Shown piece by piece: positions 23,579 to 36,163 of a DNA stretch of 64,000 bases. The first letter of the stretch is position 1, and every line of letters begins with the position of its first letter. Source of the DNA: Oidiodendron maius Zn (taxonomy: Eukaryota > Ascomycota > Leotiomycetes > Myxotrichaceae). Below the pieces are notes generated by a model, which did not search any database, had not been told where the DNA came from, and saw only the letters and a list, made by a program, of their open reading frames with translations. The stretch lies in assembly GCA_000827325.1 (NCBI GenBank), contig KN832873.1, forward strand, positions 758,245 through 822,244. Reading direction: 5' to 3'. A program made the translations under genes and the position numbers.

Positions 23579-25998
23579 ATGTCGAAACAATTTACATACG
23601 CCGAGGTCCAGGCACACTCGGCCAAGAAAGATCTATACGTGGTCATCCACGACAAGATCTACGATGTCACCTCTTTCATTGATGAGCATCCAGGTGGGGA
23701 GGAAGCCCTACTCGACATTGGTGGACAAGACGCAACCGAGGCTTTCGAGGATGTTGGACACAGTGACGAGGCTCGAGAGATACTAGATGGCATCTTGATC
23801 GGAGAGTTGAAACGTGAATACCTTATCACGATGACTGATCCTTCGCCACCTAAAAGTCGTTCGGATTTTGAAATAGCTCACGGTAAGTAATGACTTTAGG
23901 GGAGGTCGCACCACAAGGCATGCTGACTGGTGATCGATGGTTAGGCCGCCCGCATAACCCTTTTCCGTCTGCTGCTGAGGCGCCCTTCAATTCGTACCAG
24001 AGACAACACAAACCTACCTCGGGCGGAAACTGGTTTTGCTATTCTGAGTCGTTGACGGAGTCGGATATTCGCGTTTTTGATTTGATGCCCGGATTAGGAA
24101 CTGATCAAATTCGCATAAAGTTCTACACTTCTTTGATGACCGCAAGTGAAAATAAATATACTGCGCTTTCATACACGTGGAATAATAGTGATGGAACGGA
24201 TGATGATAAAATTATCATGGTACTTATCGTCTCAATATCTCCAAGTCTCTTCGCCTAGGTGTTGAACATGCCAAGTAAATATATGTCCACAAAACTGACA
24301 ATACGGAAGATTGACGTTAACGGAGAATTGAAATCGAAAAAGGTAACCTCGAATCTAGAAGCGGCCTTAAAACAACTGCGACACGAATGGAATCCAAGGA
24401 CTTTCTGGGTCGATGCTCTTTGCATTAATCAATATTCAAGCGTTGAGCCCGCAACACAAATTCCCCAAATGGGGCGCATCTACTCCCAGGCCAAAAAGTT
24501 ATACATTTGGCTAGGATCTGAAGCTGACAGTAGTGCCATAGCCATGAAGTTCATTGAGAAGGTGTCCGAAGTGTCTCAGATCGACCAACTTGTCAAAAAC
24601 CCCAAGTACAAGCCTGAGTGGGCTGCTTTCGCCAAATTGATGAGGAGAAAGTGGTTCAACAGAAGATGGGTGGTCCAAGAACTGCATTTCGGCAGTCGTA
24701 AGGAAGCAATTGTCTATTGTGGTAAGGAATCAGTTAGGTGGGATACCTTTGCGCTGGCGATTGCGCTGTTCGAAGCAAATTCTCATCAAGTACAAAGCAT
24801 GTTCGGCAGTGACGGTTTTGAGCTTGGCGAATTTCAAGGTCTTGGAGCAAGTACTCTCGTAGCAATGACGAACAGAATGTTTGCACACGAGCAAAACAAG
24901 GGACTCGGTGGTAGTGTCGTTTCTTTAGAAGGGCTGCTTTCAAACCTGTCGATGTTCCAGGTGTCCCATCCTTGGGATACGGTCTACGCCTTCTTGTCTC
25001 TTGCCGATAACGGACACGAAATAAAAGTTGACTACGACAAGCCTCTAATTCACGTACTGGCTGAGGCAGTCTGGAAGGCAATTGATAGTTCAAAATCGGT
25101 GGATATATTGTGTCGACCATGGGCTCCTACACGCGAAGAAATAGGGGCATGGAATGCGAATGCAGAGGGAATGCTACAGAATCAAACTCAGCAGGCTCAA
25201 ACTCAGTTGCCGTCATGGATTCGCGACACTACCTTCAGCGAATTCGCACCCAGAAATAGGACGGTTGGTGCGCAATATGACCGGATCAACGCAACTTTAT
25301 TCGTTGGCCAACCAGGTCAACCAATCTACAATGCAAGCAACTCATCAACTTTCACGACGATGAGTAACCAGTACAACCTCAACAAGTCTGTAGATACCGC
25401 TCCGTGGATCTTAAGATTGCGAGGTATCTACATTGACGAGATCAGAATCGATGGAGGAGCGATTTGCGGTTCCTCAATACATGGAATCATTCCGGCGGCG
25501 TGGGTAAAGCTAGCAAAATGGGATCCACGTGGAACAAAAAGTGTGCCTACGGAGTTCTGGCATACTCTTGTTGCCAGTCGAGGGCTAGGTGGTGGCGAGG
25601 CCCCCAACTGGTATGGGAAAGCGTGTGAACATGCCTGGAAAGACACCGCGTCATGGGATTTGAACACCGAACGGGTTCTCAATCATTGCGAATATTCCAT
25701 GACCATTAGTTTCATCAGGAAGGTGCGACAAACAGTCTGGAATCGGCAAATGTTCCGCACACATCGTCTCAAATTGCTCGGATTAGGACCGTCTAATGCC
25801 CCCGGCGAGGAGGCGGTCCAGCATAAAGACATGATATTTATCGTCAAAGGATGCAGTGTGCCCGTAATTTTGAGGAAGACTGCAGACAGAAAGTATAGCT
25901 TCATAGGAGAATGCTATGTCCATGGGCTCATGGGAGGGAATGGACTTAATATGCTCAAGCCGGGACCTCCAGAGTGGGCACCCCTGCAAATTCTTTAA
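23579..25998 (+). CDS. cytochrome b5-HET domain fusion protein
   Basis: Three exons (23579-23882, 23945-24219, 24259-25998) join in phase to 772 residues. Residues about 1-80 are a cytochrome b5 domain with the haem-binding His motif [15 protein letters not shown] and the second His in DVGHSDEA. From about residue 150 a HET domain begins: [12 protein letters not shown], then [30 protein letters not shown] and [14 protein letters not shown], the conserved order of the family. HET proteins act in heterokaryon incompatibility and other self/non-self cell-death responses. A soluble haem domain on a HET protein is unusual and could give redox or ligand sensing. The joining introns are short and canonical, the first directly after the b5 part, so the fusion rests on splicing being as I read it; two adjacent genes is the alternative. 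Confidence 0.8.
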
Positions 25999-27101
25999 AC
26001 TTAGGCAATTTCTCATGGAGTGTTTAACTTTCCTGGCATCGAAATTGATAAAGCAGTGTCGAAGATATTGGAACTAAATAAAGAGGTTGTTGTAACTGAA
26101 AAATACGTGTACAGCACATTACAGGGACAAAATATAATAAAACAAGAATTCAAGGTGTCGTGGTATATTTCGAATAACCATTCTGGGTTGAAGACGAAGA
26201 GGGGAGTAAGCACTATGTGCGACTTCCTAATATGGCAGTTTTCTTAGCTCTATATCGTGCAGCTCCTTCGCCTCCTATTCTATCTCTACAGCCAATTATT
26301 GTGCAGCTTCTCTCGCTTATCTTCTAAGAGGGATCATCTGAACCTTTAGTAATGGAATTCTATGCGCCTGGAAGCCGATTACTGCTCAACGCCAAAGTTA
26401 ATTTACGGTACAGGTCCGGGGTGTCAGAACCTATCGGAACCTAGCAACCTTACTATATGCAGATCCTCACAGGATTAATGATTGTGCCTCTTGAACTAAA
26501 GACTCTGCTCTATTAACTGCAAATCCCCCTCTCTTTCTCGGGATCCTGGTTCCTTGTTCGTCTAATCACCCAGGATATCACGGATTGAAGACATTCGGGC
26601 AAACTCAGAAACCATTCATTCATTATAATAATATCGTTTCGTAACTAGTCTTGGTCTCGGGCACAGAGTTTGTTTAGCCACCGAAAGCTCTTGAAACTTT
26701 ACCATCCTAGCCCCATGGTCAACTAAGTGGCGGCATGCCGCTCCATGTGCATCGATGATGCATTTGTTCAGTAATCTATATTACGCTGACCCCGAACGTA
26801 CATCCGTGAACAATCCAGATCAGCCAAGCCCGCTCCTCATTGCCCAAGATTCCATTTGCCACACAGGCCACTGAAGACGGACTTAGGGATCGATCCTGAT
26901 TTCTCTTCCATTAACTCCATCATTAAAAAATAAGTCCAGATCCTTGATACATCAATCCGACGATATATCTGGCAACCAATTTGGGTATATATAGCAGTCT
27001 ATCCGCAACAGTCTCAATCGTTTATTCCATCAACAAAACCTGATTTCAGCCCAATCCGATCACACTAGTCCTTTACCCCTCCTCACATCATACTAACCAT
27101 C
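25999..27101. promoter_or_regulatory. intergenic with TATA box for the hydrolase gene
   Basis: TATATATAG at 26985-26993 is about 110 bp before the ATG at 27102, a credible core promoter. The remaining kilobase shows no supported gene or repeat. Confidence 0.55.
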
Positions 27102-28129
27102 ATGGATCAATCTTCATACAAGAGTGTCACCACCACCCGATCGTACAATTACAGCTATTATGTATCACCCACCAAGGGGTCGAAGGGCTCAATTGTTCTC
27201 CTTCATGGGTTCCCAGAGTATGCTGATATGTGGGCCGAACAAGTCAAAATCTTCGAAGACCTGGGATATAACTGTATAGCCCCCGATCTTTTAGGATACG
27301 GTGCCACATCTAAACCAACAGATGCGGAAGCATATAACAGTGAGGGCATCAGTCAGGACGTTGCGGACATTATGAACGCAGAAAATATAGAGAAAGCTGT
27401 CTTCATCGGCCATGACTGGGGTTCCTACCTGGCCGGTCGATTTGCAAACTGGCAGCCGGCCAGAATCTCTGGGCTAGTTATTACCAGCGTCTCGTACCGT
27501 GCATCGGGCAAACTCGACCTTGCGACGTCTAATGCGCAGATGAAGGCGGCATTTGGATACGAGCCTTTCGGATACTGGACATGGATTGCGTCTCCTGAAG
27601 CACCAAAGATTTTAGATGATCACCTTGAGTCGCTATTCTCCTTGCTATTTGCAAAGGATGCTGAAATATGGAAGGTGAGCATGAAGAGTGATGCATGACT
27701 TGTACCATGTAGCTGACTCTGTTATAGACTGAATTCACCCCCACAGGGAAACTACAGCAGTGGCTAAATGACGACAAATTCGCCCCGACAGCAGATTACA
27801 TGGACTCGGAAGCAAAAGCAGATTTGCTTAGGAAATGGAAGGCTGATGGGTTCGATGGCAAGCTTGGCTGGTACCGGGCCATGACGGAAAACACGCATTG
27901 GGAGCATGAGCAGAAGATTGCTCCGGAGGCATTCAAATTGTCTATTCCGGTTCTCTTCATCGGTGGTGCTAGAGATGCTCCCGCCCCTGCAGTGCTTGGA
28001 AATCTGGCAACTAAACCGCTGTGTGAGAATTACACTGGGACAATAGTTGACAGCGGCCACTGGATGTTGAGAGAGAAGCCCGCCGAGTGGATGGAGGCTG
28101 TCAAGCCGTGGCTGCTATCAAATTTCTAG
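27102..28129 (+). CDS. alpha/beta hydrolase, soluble epoxide hydrolase-like
   Basis: Two exons (27102-27674, 27728-28129; 53-nt intron) give 324 residues. The oxyanion-hole motif is LLHGFPEYADMW, followed by PDLLGYGATSKP, and the nucleophile elbow is IGHDWGS with Asp as nucleophile, which points to epoxide hydrolases or haloalkane dehalogenases and not to esterases. The C-terminal catalytic His is in VDSGHWMLREKP, and the acid is probably in the IGGARDAPAP loop. Such enzymes open epoxides to diols through an Asp-ester intermediate in the cytosol. The protein has no signal peptide. The next gene is an aldo/keto reductase on the other strand, convergent with it. Confidence 0.9.
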
Positions 28130-28557
28130 ACGGGCCACTAGAGAAATGTCAATGCGCCATGCAATAGTTTCCACGATTTCAAGAATTTACAAATCTCTCA
28201 CACTTTGACAGAGTCACAGGAATATGTTATCGAATCCAATAGTGTAAGATATGATCAGGTGCGACTCCTTTACTTACCATTGCTTTACTTTCTCACCTCC
28301 CATTTCATAGTACAAGCAATTTAGTCTCTCATGATATGCTGCTTAGTGTCTGCTAGATTTACTAGATTCTAGCATGTCTTATCCCTCTTTCTTTGGCTGA
28401 TGGATCTTAATTGGCACAGCATTTCTTGTGCTCATCTGGTTTGATTGCCGCTGCGCAGGCAGCAATCGAAACGTTCAAGTCATGTCCATTGAGCGAGACA
28501 AATTTATTCTTCAAACGGAAAGCACGAAGAATACATTTCTCGTTCTCCAACTGCTAT
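28130..28557. other. convergent intergenic region
   Basis: 428 bp of shared 3' flank between the hydrolase and reductase genes. Nothing coding was recognised; frames on the plus strand continuing into 28959 are antisense to the reductase. Confidence 0.4.
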
Positions 28558-29699
28558 CTAAAAGTGCCCAGCAATCGGTTTTGGTACGTATGGCTCCTCG
28601 AGATACTTCACATCCTCGTCAGTGAGAGACTTCCCGCGAATACCAAGAGCCTCATCAATCCTCTTTACAGAGTTAAATCCTACAATTGGCACAGCGCCTT
28701 TGCTCCCAAGCCACAGCAACGCCACTTGGCTCATTTTCCAGCCTTTCTTCTCTGCCAGCTTCTCTACCCTGTTAATTATCTCTTCGTCTGCCGCTGTTGT
28801 GCCATTGTCGTGCGGAGTGGGACGCTTCGAGCGCATCGACTCATTATACCCCACCGGCCGAGCAAGCCTCCCTGCAAAGAGCGGCGACCATGGGATGATT
28901 CCCACTCCTGTTTCCTTGCAAAATCGGTTCATCTCTCGCTCCTCCTCGCGGTAGCATAAATTATAGTAGTTTTGCATGCTGACGAATTTAGTCCAGCCAT
29001 TCTTTTCGGCAATGAACTGCATCCGCGCGAATTGCGTAGCCCACATTGAACTCGCTCCAATATAGCGTAGTTTTCCGGCCTGTACGAGGTCGTGCAGTGC
29101 CTTCATTGTCTCTTCAGGCGGGGTGCTTAGGTCGTAGCGGTGGATTTGGAATAAATCAATGTAGGTTGTGCCAAGGCGGGACAGGCAGGCATCGACGGCT
29201 TTGAATATGGCGCTGCGAGAGAGACCTGCAATTTGCTCCATTAATATGCTTTTCGGACGGCGTGAGGGGCTATACTCAAGGGTAGTAACTCACCATCTTG
29301 GTTGACGAAGTCCTTGGTCTGGCTCACCTGCGGGTAGAACATGGCAGCGTGAACACCGGGTTCCTTCGCGACAGGGAAACAGCTCTTCGTCATAATCACC
29401 ACTTTTTCACGCGGAATATTGAATTTTCGAATCGCCTTCCCAATAAGTTCCTCGCTGACTCCATTTGAATACATATCCGCTGTATCCCAGGTGTTGACTC
29501 CTCGATCGTACGCAGCTTTGAGGATCTCAAGCGACTCTTCTTCTTCGAGCGCATAGGGAATCCACTTACTGGAGCCGAGGGTCATGGCGCCCAGGATGGG
29601 AACTGAGACGCGTAGACCGGACGAGCCGAGTTTGACATATTCGACTTTCGTAGCATTTATCATCTCCTGAATGGAGGCCGGGATAGGCATGCCAGACAT
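28558..29699 (-). CDS. aldo/keto reductase (aryl-alcohol dehydrogenase-like)
   Basis: Two exons (29699-29294, 29225-28558; 68-nt intron) join to 357 residues, a usual length for this branch. The catalytic tetrad is visible: Asp in [12 protein letters not shown] with Tyr four residues on, Lys in VVIMTKSC and His in FQIHRYD. The cofactor region [27 protein letters not shown] fits NADPH use. The family reduces aldehydes and ketones; fungal relatives include aryl-alcohol dehydrogenases and versiconal hemiacetal acetate reductase-like enzymes. An active-site loop near residue 140 ([21 protein letters not shown]) is as in relatives. A TATAAAA-type element lies upstream on the minus strand near 29835-29842. 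Confidence 0.9.
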
Positions 29700-30162
29700 G
29701 ACGGACTTTGGAAGGGGTAAAGAGACAAGAAGAGCTTTGTTCTGAGAGAAGCTGTTTATATGTGTCTTGTAGAATTTAGAGTTTCTGGGTTGTCGAGGGT
29801 TTGACTTTGCATGTTCTGTGTGGGAGTCTGGCTACTTTTATATCCATTTTCGGGGTTTTTGTTCAAGCTACATGATTTAAATGATATCGCATGCGGGAAG
29901 GAGAAGGTGCACAGAAATCAATGATTTCTCAGCAGTGCCATTGCTAGATGGAAGAATATCACCCTGCCGCAAGACCAAAAGGACATGAGAGGTCCTTAAA
30001 GCCGAGCTGTGACCGTATTTTAAGCATATCTCATTAGGACAGAGCTCAAGAGCTACATCTACTTACATAACTCCCCCAGGAGAATTTCGTGGGTATTGCT
30101 AAGAAGAGAGTAGTGCGAGGCAGAATGATTACCAATGATTCCTGCTGTGGCGTCCGTCAAAC
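29700..30162. other. promoter side of the aldo/keto reductase
   Basis: Contains the minus-strand TATAAAA-like element (29835-29842), about 140 bp before the reductase ATG. No other supported feature before the LTR-like repeat begins. Confidence 0.4.
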
Positions 30163-30632
30163 TGCGCTCGCGGGTATCGCTTGATCGGGTAAAGTGTGAG
30201 CTGTGCCTGAATTGAGCTAGTCTTGAATAGGGGAGAAAGTAGCTTATACTTCTACTAGGTTATGACGCTTTAACTGGCTCCTAGCTTAAAGCTTTATAAG
30301 CCCGCAATCTCCGGACTTGGTTTCCGATCTTCATCAACAAGTGTATTGGCGGGGCTAACCCAGGATCATTGCCGGATCGGTAGCATTTCGACCTTTAATT
30401 GCCTGAGTTTCCTGTGCCTCGAAACTTAGTCTTGAAGCTGATCAAGATAACTTCCTACCTATTTATATTACCATAAATCTTTAGTACGCAGCCTCTTCAT
30501 GCTTAATCTCAGCAAGATGTTCGAGGTAGCAGTCGAGTTCATTTTTCTTTCATTGCTACCATTATAAGAGATGTCCCAACGCCGAAAATTCGACCCGACT
30601 CCCAAGTTCATCCCGCCAAGTTATTCCTTACA
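30163..30632 (-). repeat. LTR-like repeat, copy 1 (not RIP-mutated)
   Basis: This 470-bp sequence matches 49930-50654 along its full length once a later insertion in that copy is set aside. On the minus strand it starts TGTAAGGAATAACTTGG and ends GCGCA, that is TG...CA ends like a solo LTR; the orientation is chosen on that basis. Wherever I compared the two, this copy has C or G where the other has T or A. I could not find a target-site duplication or internal retrotransposon genes beside it. Confidence 0.75.
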
Positions 30633-32463
30633 TGTATATAGCTAGAAAAGAAGTAGTGTAAAGTGTAAAGAAGTAATATTTTATGAAAAGTGTTCAACTC
30701 GCTTACCTGTACAACTCACTATACATGCACGTTACTTGAAAACGAAATAATATATTAAACTACGGCATAATCTTATGTCCTGTGCAGATCCTCAGGCATA
30801 GAGTAATAAACGATATCTTGTTGCCTTAGGCTTAAATGTGAATTCCTTTTTGTCAGAGATTGTTTATATAATTGATACCCAATCCATTTGAGAAGCTGTG
30901 TAAGATACTAGTGTTGTCTTTAAAACTCAATTTTGCAGCCTCTTCAGCAAGCTCGCTATTGACATATTTGGAAAGGTCTTGCATCTTCGAAATGGGATGC
31001 GGCTTGTTCTTGTGCATCAGTAGGTGCGGTTGTTGGAGAGATTGCGACGCAATGAGGATCTGTAGCTGATTTAAGGGAGACAAGGTATCGAACCTATAAT
31101 TGAGATTAGGAATTGGGGAAGGGAAAGCGGTAATTACTCTCCCAAATCTCAACTCCTAGAACCCGAAAATCTAGTCAAGAATTTAAATCAGCACTTTGCA
31201 GCTGCCTGCACTTCTTGCCTATGCCCTCTCGTAGAATGAGGCGTTCCTTTAAGGCCATTTCATATCATTGCTATTTTTATATGCTTGCAACCTTTACTTC
31301 GATGGTAATACCACTTCACATCTTGAGCGTATTTCAGCCTTTTCCCTCATAGTTAAGCTCAGCGGTCTACATTTTGTCTCTTTTCCGAGAAAACTTGTCT
31401 GAACTCTAGTTTAGCATGTAAAGAAGTTATCTCGAGATTTTGTGCCTTCCAGGGGGCTGGAGTCAGAGTTGGGTTCTATCTCTCAGCTCTGTTGGAACTA
31501 AATGTAGGAATTCGAGCGCCACCAACACAACGGATCCGGCGGCCAATGGACCATGAAGGCTAAAATTACACCAACACTGCCTCTACCTGGAGTGCGGCGG
31601 GAGAATGCAGTGTATCCAATGACAAGGTGCCGAAAATACGCCCGGAGCCCTATAGCGGCAGGTGAGACGCCTACGTGCAGCCGAAATCATGAAGGCGCCG
31701 AGACGGCAATTAACGTCCCCAACTCGAATATTCACGAGTTTTCTGAAGAAGAGTCTTGTCTTTCCTTCCTGGCCAAGATCGCCAGCTGCAACTCAAGTTC
31801 ATTCAGCATCGTAATATGAATTACGCGGTAAGATCTTGGTGCAAAATAAAGAAAGTAGCTCTAAGACTGATAGGTTATAACGAATAGGAGAACAATACGT
31901 TGGCGGCGATATAGTAGCAATCAGAGGATGTAGAAGGTCATCCTTAAGGTCTTGGGAGAATAGCAAAGCCTCACTAGCACTAGATGACCCGCCAAATCTA
32001 AGGTATCAATTACCATCTGCATTGTGTCAAGACGTGTTTTAGATCACAAACAACTCTGATTATATTTAGCAGAAGAAAGGCTATAAGAGGAAATTGTTTT
32101 GCACGACAGGATCAACGTATATAGAGTGCCATGTCCAGATCATTGGTTCTGCGGTGCAGGAAAAGTCTCGAGCACTCGTTGGAGTACGAAAACTCTAAAG
32201 AACTGCCCGGACGGGCCGTAGATCTTCTGGAGCTGCTCTGTCGGAAAAGACCAGCGCATTATACAAAGCAGGGTTCGTCGAGTGCAGTTACACAGAGATT
32301 TCAGCTGAGTGTGAGCTCTACAGTAAAGCTATAGTGTCAAATTACACACACAGGATCCTGCTCCGCACAGTCATGTAGTTACTTGGCTAATTCAAGCTGC
32401 AAGCTGCTTTCATTTTCCCTCTCCCTGTGCCTCCCCAATTCCGTCAGCTTGGACATGTCAGAT
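30633..32463. other. long intergenic region, no gene seen
   Basis: About 1.8 kb. A 99-codon minus frame (30853-31152) and an 88-codon plus frame (31553-31819) are the longest; neither shows a domain, signal peptide or convincing context. AT-rich in 30640-30760. Confidence 0.4.
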
Positions 32464-33841
32464 CTACACTTTGCCCGCTTTGTACGTGTTCCAGGCCTCT
32501 GCTGCCACGACATTGGCATCATATCCGAAGAGATATTTCTGGAAGACGGGATCCGCCCACCTGTTTGGATACCCTTCAAACGGCTCGTTGTCAATCATCT
32601 GACGGTCCCTGGCCCTCTGCTCTGTACCATCTGCTAGATGCATGAGTGCTCCGTATTGGCTGCTTTCGCGCACGACTCTACTCGTGCGAGACTTTCGAAC
32701 GGTTTCGTATATCTCTAGAGCGTCCTTCATCTCGTCCTTGTTATGAGCTTCTGCGAAGAGCGCTCCGAGAACCGCCGCATCCTCAACCGCCTGAGCGGCC
32801 CCCTGAGACCTGCTCGCATGTAAACAATGGGAATCCACATAGATTTTGAGTTACTCTGCTCACAGATAGGGGAGCGTAGCATGGCAGGCATCGCCAAGGA
32901 GTGCAAAGGTGCCATTCTCATGCCTCCATGTTTCCATCTCTGTGATGTTTTGCAGCTTCCACATGCTAGCCTCGGTGATCAATTCAAGTAGATGCCTAAA
33001 TGTGGGGCACCAATCTTTAAATTTGTTTTGTATCTCACTGATATCTGCCACAGTTACATGAACATTATTTGGAAGCTCATCGGGGACAACGATGACCATG
33101 TTAAGGAGAGCTCTATCGGCAATCAGGTACCCAACTGCATGGCCGCCAGGACCTGCCCAGTGATTGAAGCTGGGTATTATGGCAAGGTCAACCAACTCCT
33201 TATGCTTCATCATCTCAGATGTGGGGATTACCACGCGATATGCCATATCGCCTGTATTATGCGGTGGGTCATGGTGGCCAAGTAGGGCTTCTCGACATGC
33301 CGACTTCAATCCGTCTGCGCCGAGAATAATGTCGGCGGATACGTCAGCCTTGTCTCGAACTTTGACAGTTGACTTCTCAAAGTCAATCCCAGTAACAGTT
33401 GACCCTAGCTGAAATTTGACCCCTAGTTTAGTGGCTTCGTCGCATAAGACTGAGTGAAACGTCGCTCGATGAACGTGAAGATAAGGGACACCATAAACTT
33501 CATCCATGAGGGTTCCGAGGCTCTGAAAAGAAAGCAGAGAGCCGTCTCGGTAAGAGCGTATAGCAATGAATTCGGGGTGCAGAGCAGCCTTCCTCAGCTT
33601 TGGCAGGATTCCCCATCGTTCAAGGATGCGCGATGAGTTTGGGGGGACTTGTATTCCAGCGCCAACATTTTCGGAGGTTAGCTTTTATTAGTCGTGCTAG
33701 CATAGGTGTACTCACTTCACCTAGCTGAGGAGCGCGCTCAACAACTGTCACTCGATGACCTGCTCGAGTGATGGCGATAGCTGCAGAGAGGCCACCTATG
33801 CCTGCACCCACAATAACCACATGAACATATGTCCTAGACAT
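32464..33841 (-). CDS. FAD-dependent aromatic monooxygenase (salicylate hydroxylase-like), doubtful first intron
   Basis: Group A flavoprotein monooxygenase: the Rossmann motif is VVIVGAGIGGLSAAIAITRAG; the second FAD segment is VGAGIQVPPNSSRILERWG; ADIILGADGLKSACR is the DG motif and FALLGDACHATLPY the GD motif, followed by SQGAAQAVEDAAVLG. The enzyme would hydroxylate an aromatic acid with NAD(P)H and oxygen, for example salicylate to catechol. Exon 2/3 splicing (intron 32863-32810) is normal. The first intron is odd: the donor GTGAGT at 33715 is good and a branch-point-like GCTAACC lies nearby, but no AG stands where the family alignment expects it (the sequence is AAAATG). The only in-frame AG leaves a 34-nt intron and adds about five residues, giving 429 residues. 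Reading through gives a stop after 73 codons. Confidence 0.8.
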
Positions 33842-34380
33842 TGAGATGAGAATGTAAACAGCCGCCGGATTGGGGAGTAAGACTCGTAAAAGAATTCACG
33901 TTGCTGTGGTGCTTGGATTTCAATTTTCTGCGCATTGTTACCTGGCCATTAAGACACAATACGTATTAATGGGCTGCCCCGCTTGCGAGCGACCTGCTGT
34001 ACCGCAGGATAGTCAAGCAATGTGTAATCCTGACATACAGTAGCATAGACTAACGGCGGAGCGAGAGATACCACAATAACGCAAAGTATTTGTCAGTGTG
34101 ATCTACTATGGTCCGCTCCTCCTGCCTCCCAGTTGGATGCGTAAAAGGAAAATTCAGAATCGTTCGTTGCGGACCGCATGCGTGTCAGTTGATGCTGGAA
34201 CACAGAGTTGGACGAGAAGCGACAATTGGTTGGAACCATAAGCTAAACCCCACGGATTCTGTGGGACATATTCTGTGAGGCATTGGCTGCGGGACCGGTT
34301 TGCGGGAACGGCCTGCAACAAGAGCAATGCTGAAGTATCACAGCACTAAGGGCCGCCGCATGCTGCCTGGGCTACCAGCC

Positions 34381-34418
34381 AGCCACCTCCGCTATTGCAT
34401 ATATTAATATTACAGCCC
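34381..34418 (+). repeat. 38-bp repeat element A, copy 1
   Basis: Direct match to 44557-44594 with two transition differences. It lies near an inverted repeat pair (element B), and together they look like remnants of one transposable-element family. Confidence 0.65.
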
Positions 34419-34511
34419 GCTACAGTAACACACCTGTTACATAATGGAAATTTTACCAGTAGCCAAGCCACATCTGGGGCCACAAAGTCCCGCTTGTAGT
34501 GTGCGCGGTTC

Positions 34512-34750
34512 GTAGAATCTGTAGCAATTGTCAGTCCTTGGGCGAGATTTTCGAATTTTCGGCTGACGCCCCACCAATGTGGCAAGACAAACAAAGTAAT
34601 ATCAGAGAGAGACAATCATCTCTATCGTAGCTAATTAAAACCGCTCGTGTTGCTTGAGCATGGCTAATTCGTTCCCGCAATTTAAACCGCTCGCGGGGCC
34701 TGAGTAAATGGCTGATTCGTTCCCGCATGATTTGGCGGGACGAAGACCCC
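34512..34750 (-). repeat. about 240-bp repeat element B, copy 1 (inverted relative to copy 2)
   Basis: On the minus strand it is nearly identical to plus-strand 44622-44856 from GGGGTCTTCGTCCCGCC onwards, with more divergence in the last 30 bp. It contains repeated CGGGAACGAAT boxes. Its outer end sits in a palindrome: GACCCCGG (34745-34752) pairs with CCGGGGTC (34767-34774). Small open frames inside translate similarly in both copies only because the DNA is duplicated. No transposase was found. Confidence 0.8.
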
Positions 34751-34774
34751 GGCATGAAAGACTACACCGGGGTC

Positions 34775-36163
34775 TCTCTTGTTTTAGATGAGCCACAGAA
34801 GAAGCCTTGTGTGGGACACGAAATTACAGAACTACCTGTCGGGTATCCTAGTGTGCCCCAGTACTTTCAATTGCCACGCTTTCTAAAACTAGTAACTACA
34901 CCACAAGACAACCAAAGACATTATTCTATCCAAATACAACTCTTGACTTTTATTATAAGTTAGTCCTTTTACTGTTAACTGTCGTTTCCTTGAAGAGTAA
35001 AATTCTGACCACCAACCCCATTAACTGCGTTCGTCGAGTGATCGACATCCGGTTCAGAAACGGTTCCGGATAACACGTTTCACAAGCTCAAGTATGTCGG
35101 AACTTCCGATTTCCCAGACGAGAATTGTCGGCTCGCCTACCACTGCCTCCTATGTCGCATCCGCTTCCAAGAAGATGCAGAAATTATTTAATGAATATGT
35201 TAGGGTGCTTTAGCATAGATCTAGTCCGTCTGCTCAACGAAAAGTGAAGGATCAAAGTTAGAACCAGGGATACCGAGAATATTATCACACAGAAGACTCT
35301 AGAGGTTGTAGCAAAACGTAAATTATTGAATATAGCCAGAAAGTAAAAGGGCCCAATCTATTAGCACGTAAAAGTCGGTCTTAGTCATACATAATAAGAA
35401 CTAGTTTAGAGATATCTTACAAAGGTCCAGGTCTGTCGAACGAGGTTAACAAGAAGCCCAATATCTATAGAGATACACCTATGGCTGTCCACAACAAAAG
35501 TTATACAAAACTGGCTTCGATGGCCCTTTTTAACCCTTTCGGGAACTTCCGAAACTTCCGGCATTCTTTGCTCTGAACTCGCTCTGCGCTGCGATGAACA
35601 AATGTATTTGAAAAGTAAGACGATTTCTGGTTCAGTTCTGATGTGATGAGCACCTGATAGAAACGCGCGCTAAAATACGCTCTGACGAAATGCTAAATAA
35701 TATTCTGGCTGCGGGGCTTGAGGGACCGTGCGGAGGGCTATCACAACTCTCCAAATGCGTTAATGCCTCGGATGCAATACATAGATGAGTTTAGGAGACT
35801 CAGATTGCTGCAGAAGTGCTGTTCAATGGTCGGTGTGGCAGGTTACGCGTCCTCTCTTTTTCCAGAAGCCCCGCAGGCTATCTCTGCGGGACTTTAGACT
35901 GCGGCCAGTTGTTTGTATGGGTTTGCTGTGGCAAATATTCCACTACGCCGTGACGCAACCCGCTCAACAATCGCAGCATTCACCATGGGAAACCCTAAAG
36001 CCATCCCATATTTAACTCCGAAGCAATTTCGAAACCACTCAACGGGCCGTGCAAATTAAAATTCTAGCTTGCCGATTTTCTGACCGTCAGAAAATCTATT
36101 GCGACTCCAAGTTCTTGCGTCTGCAACCTCTTTTACCTTTCAGGAGACTCGAATAGCTTTAAG
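34775..36163. other. intergenic, repeat-derived in part
   Basis: Contains scattered CCCGC/GCGGG boxes, for example around 35710-35740 and 35864-35920, resembling those at 44965-45035, which suggests degraded copies of the same element. No intact gene. Confidence 0.4.

Noticed and set aside
30853-31152. 99-codon minus-strand frame
   Set aside because: No domain, signal peptide, splice context or neighbours supporting a gene.
31553-31819. 88-codon plus-strand frame
   Set aside because: Composition and context look random; no family features.
34346-34615. 89-codon frame similar to one at 44756-44992
   Set aside because: The similarity is explained by the duplicated repeat element B; the frames diverge outside it and show no domain.
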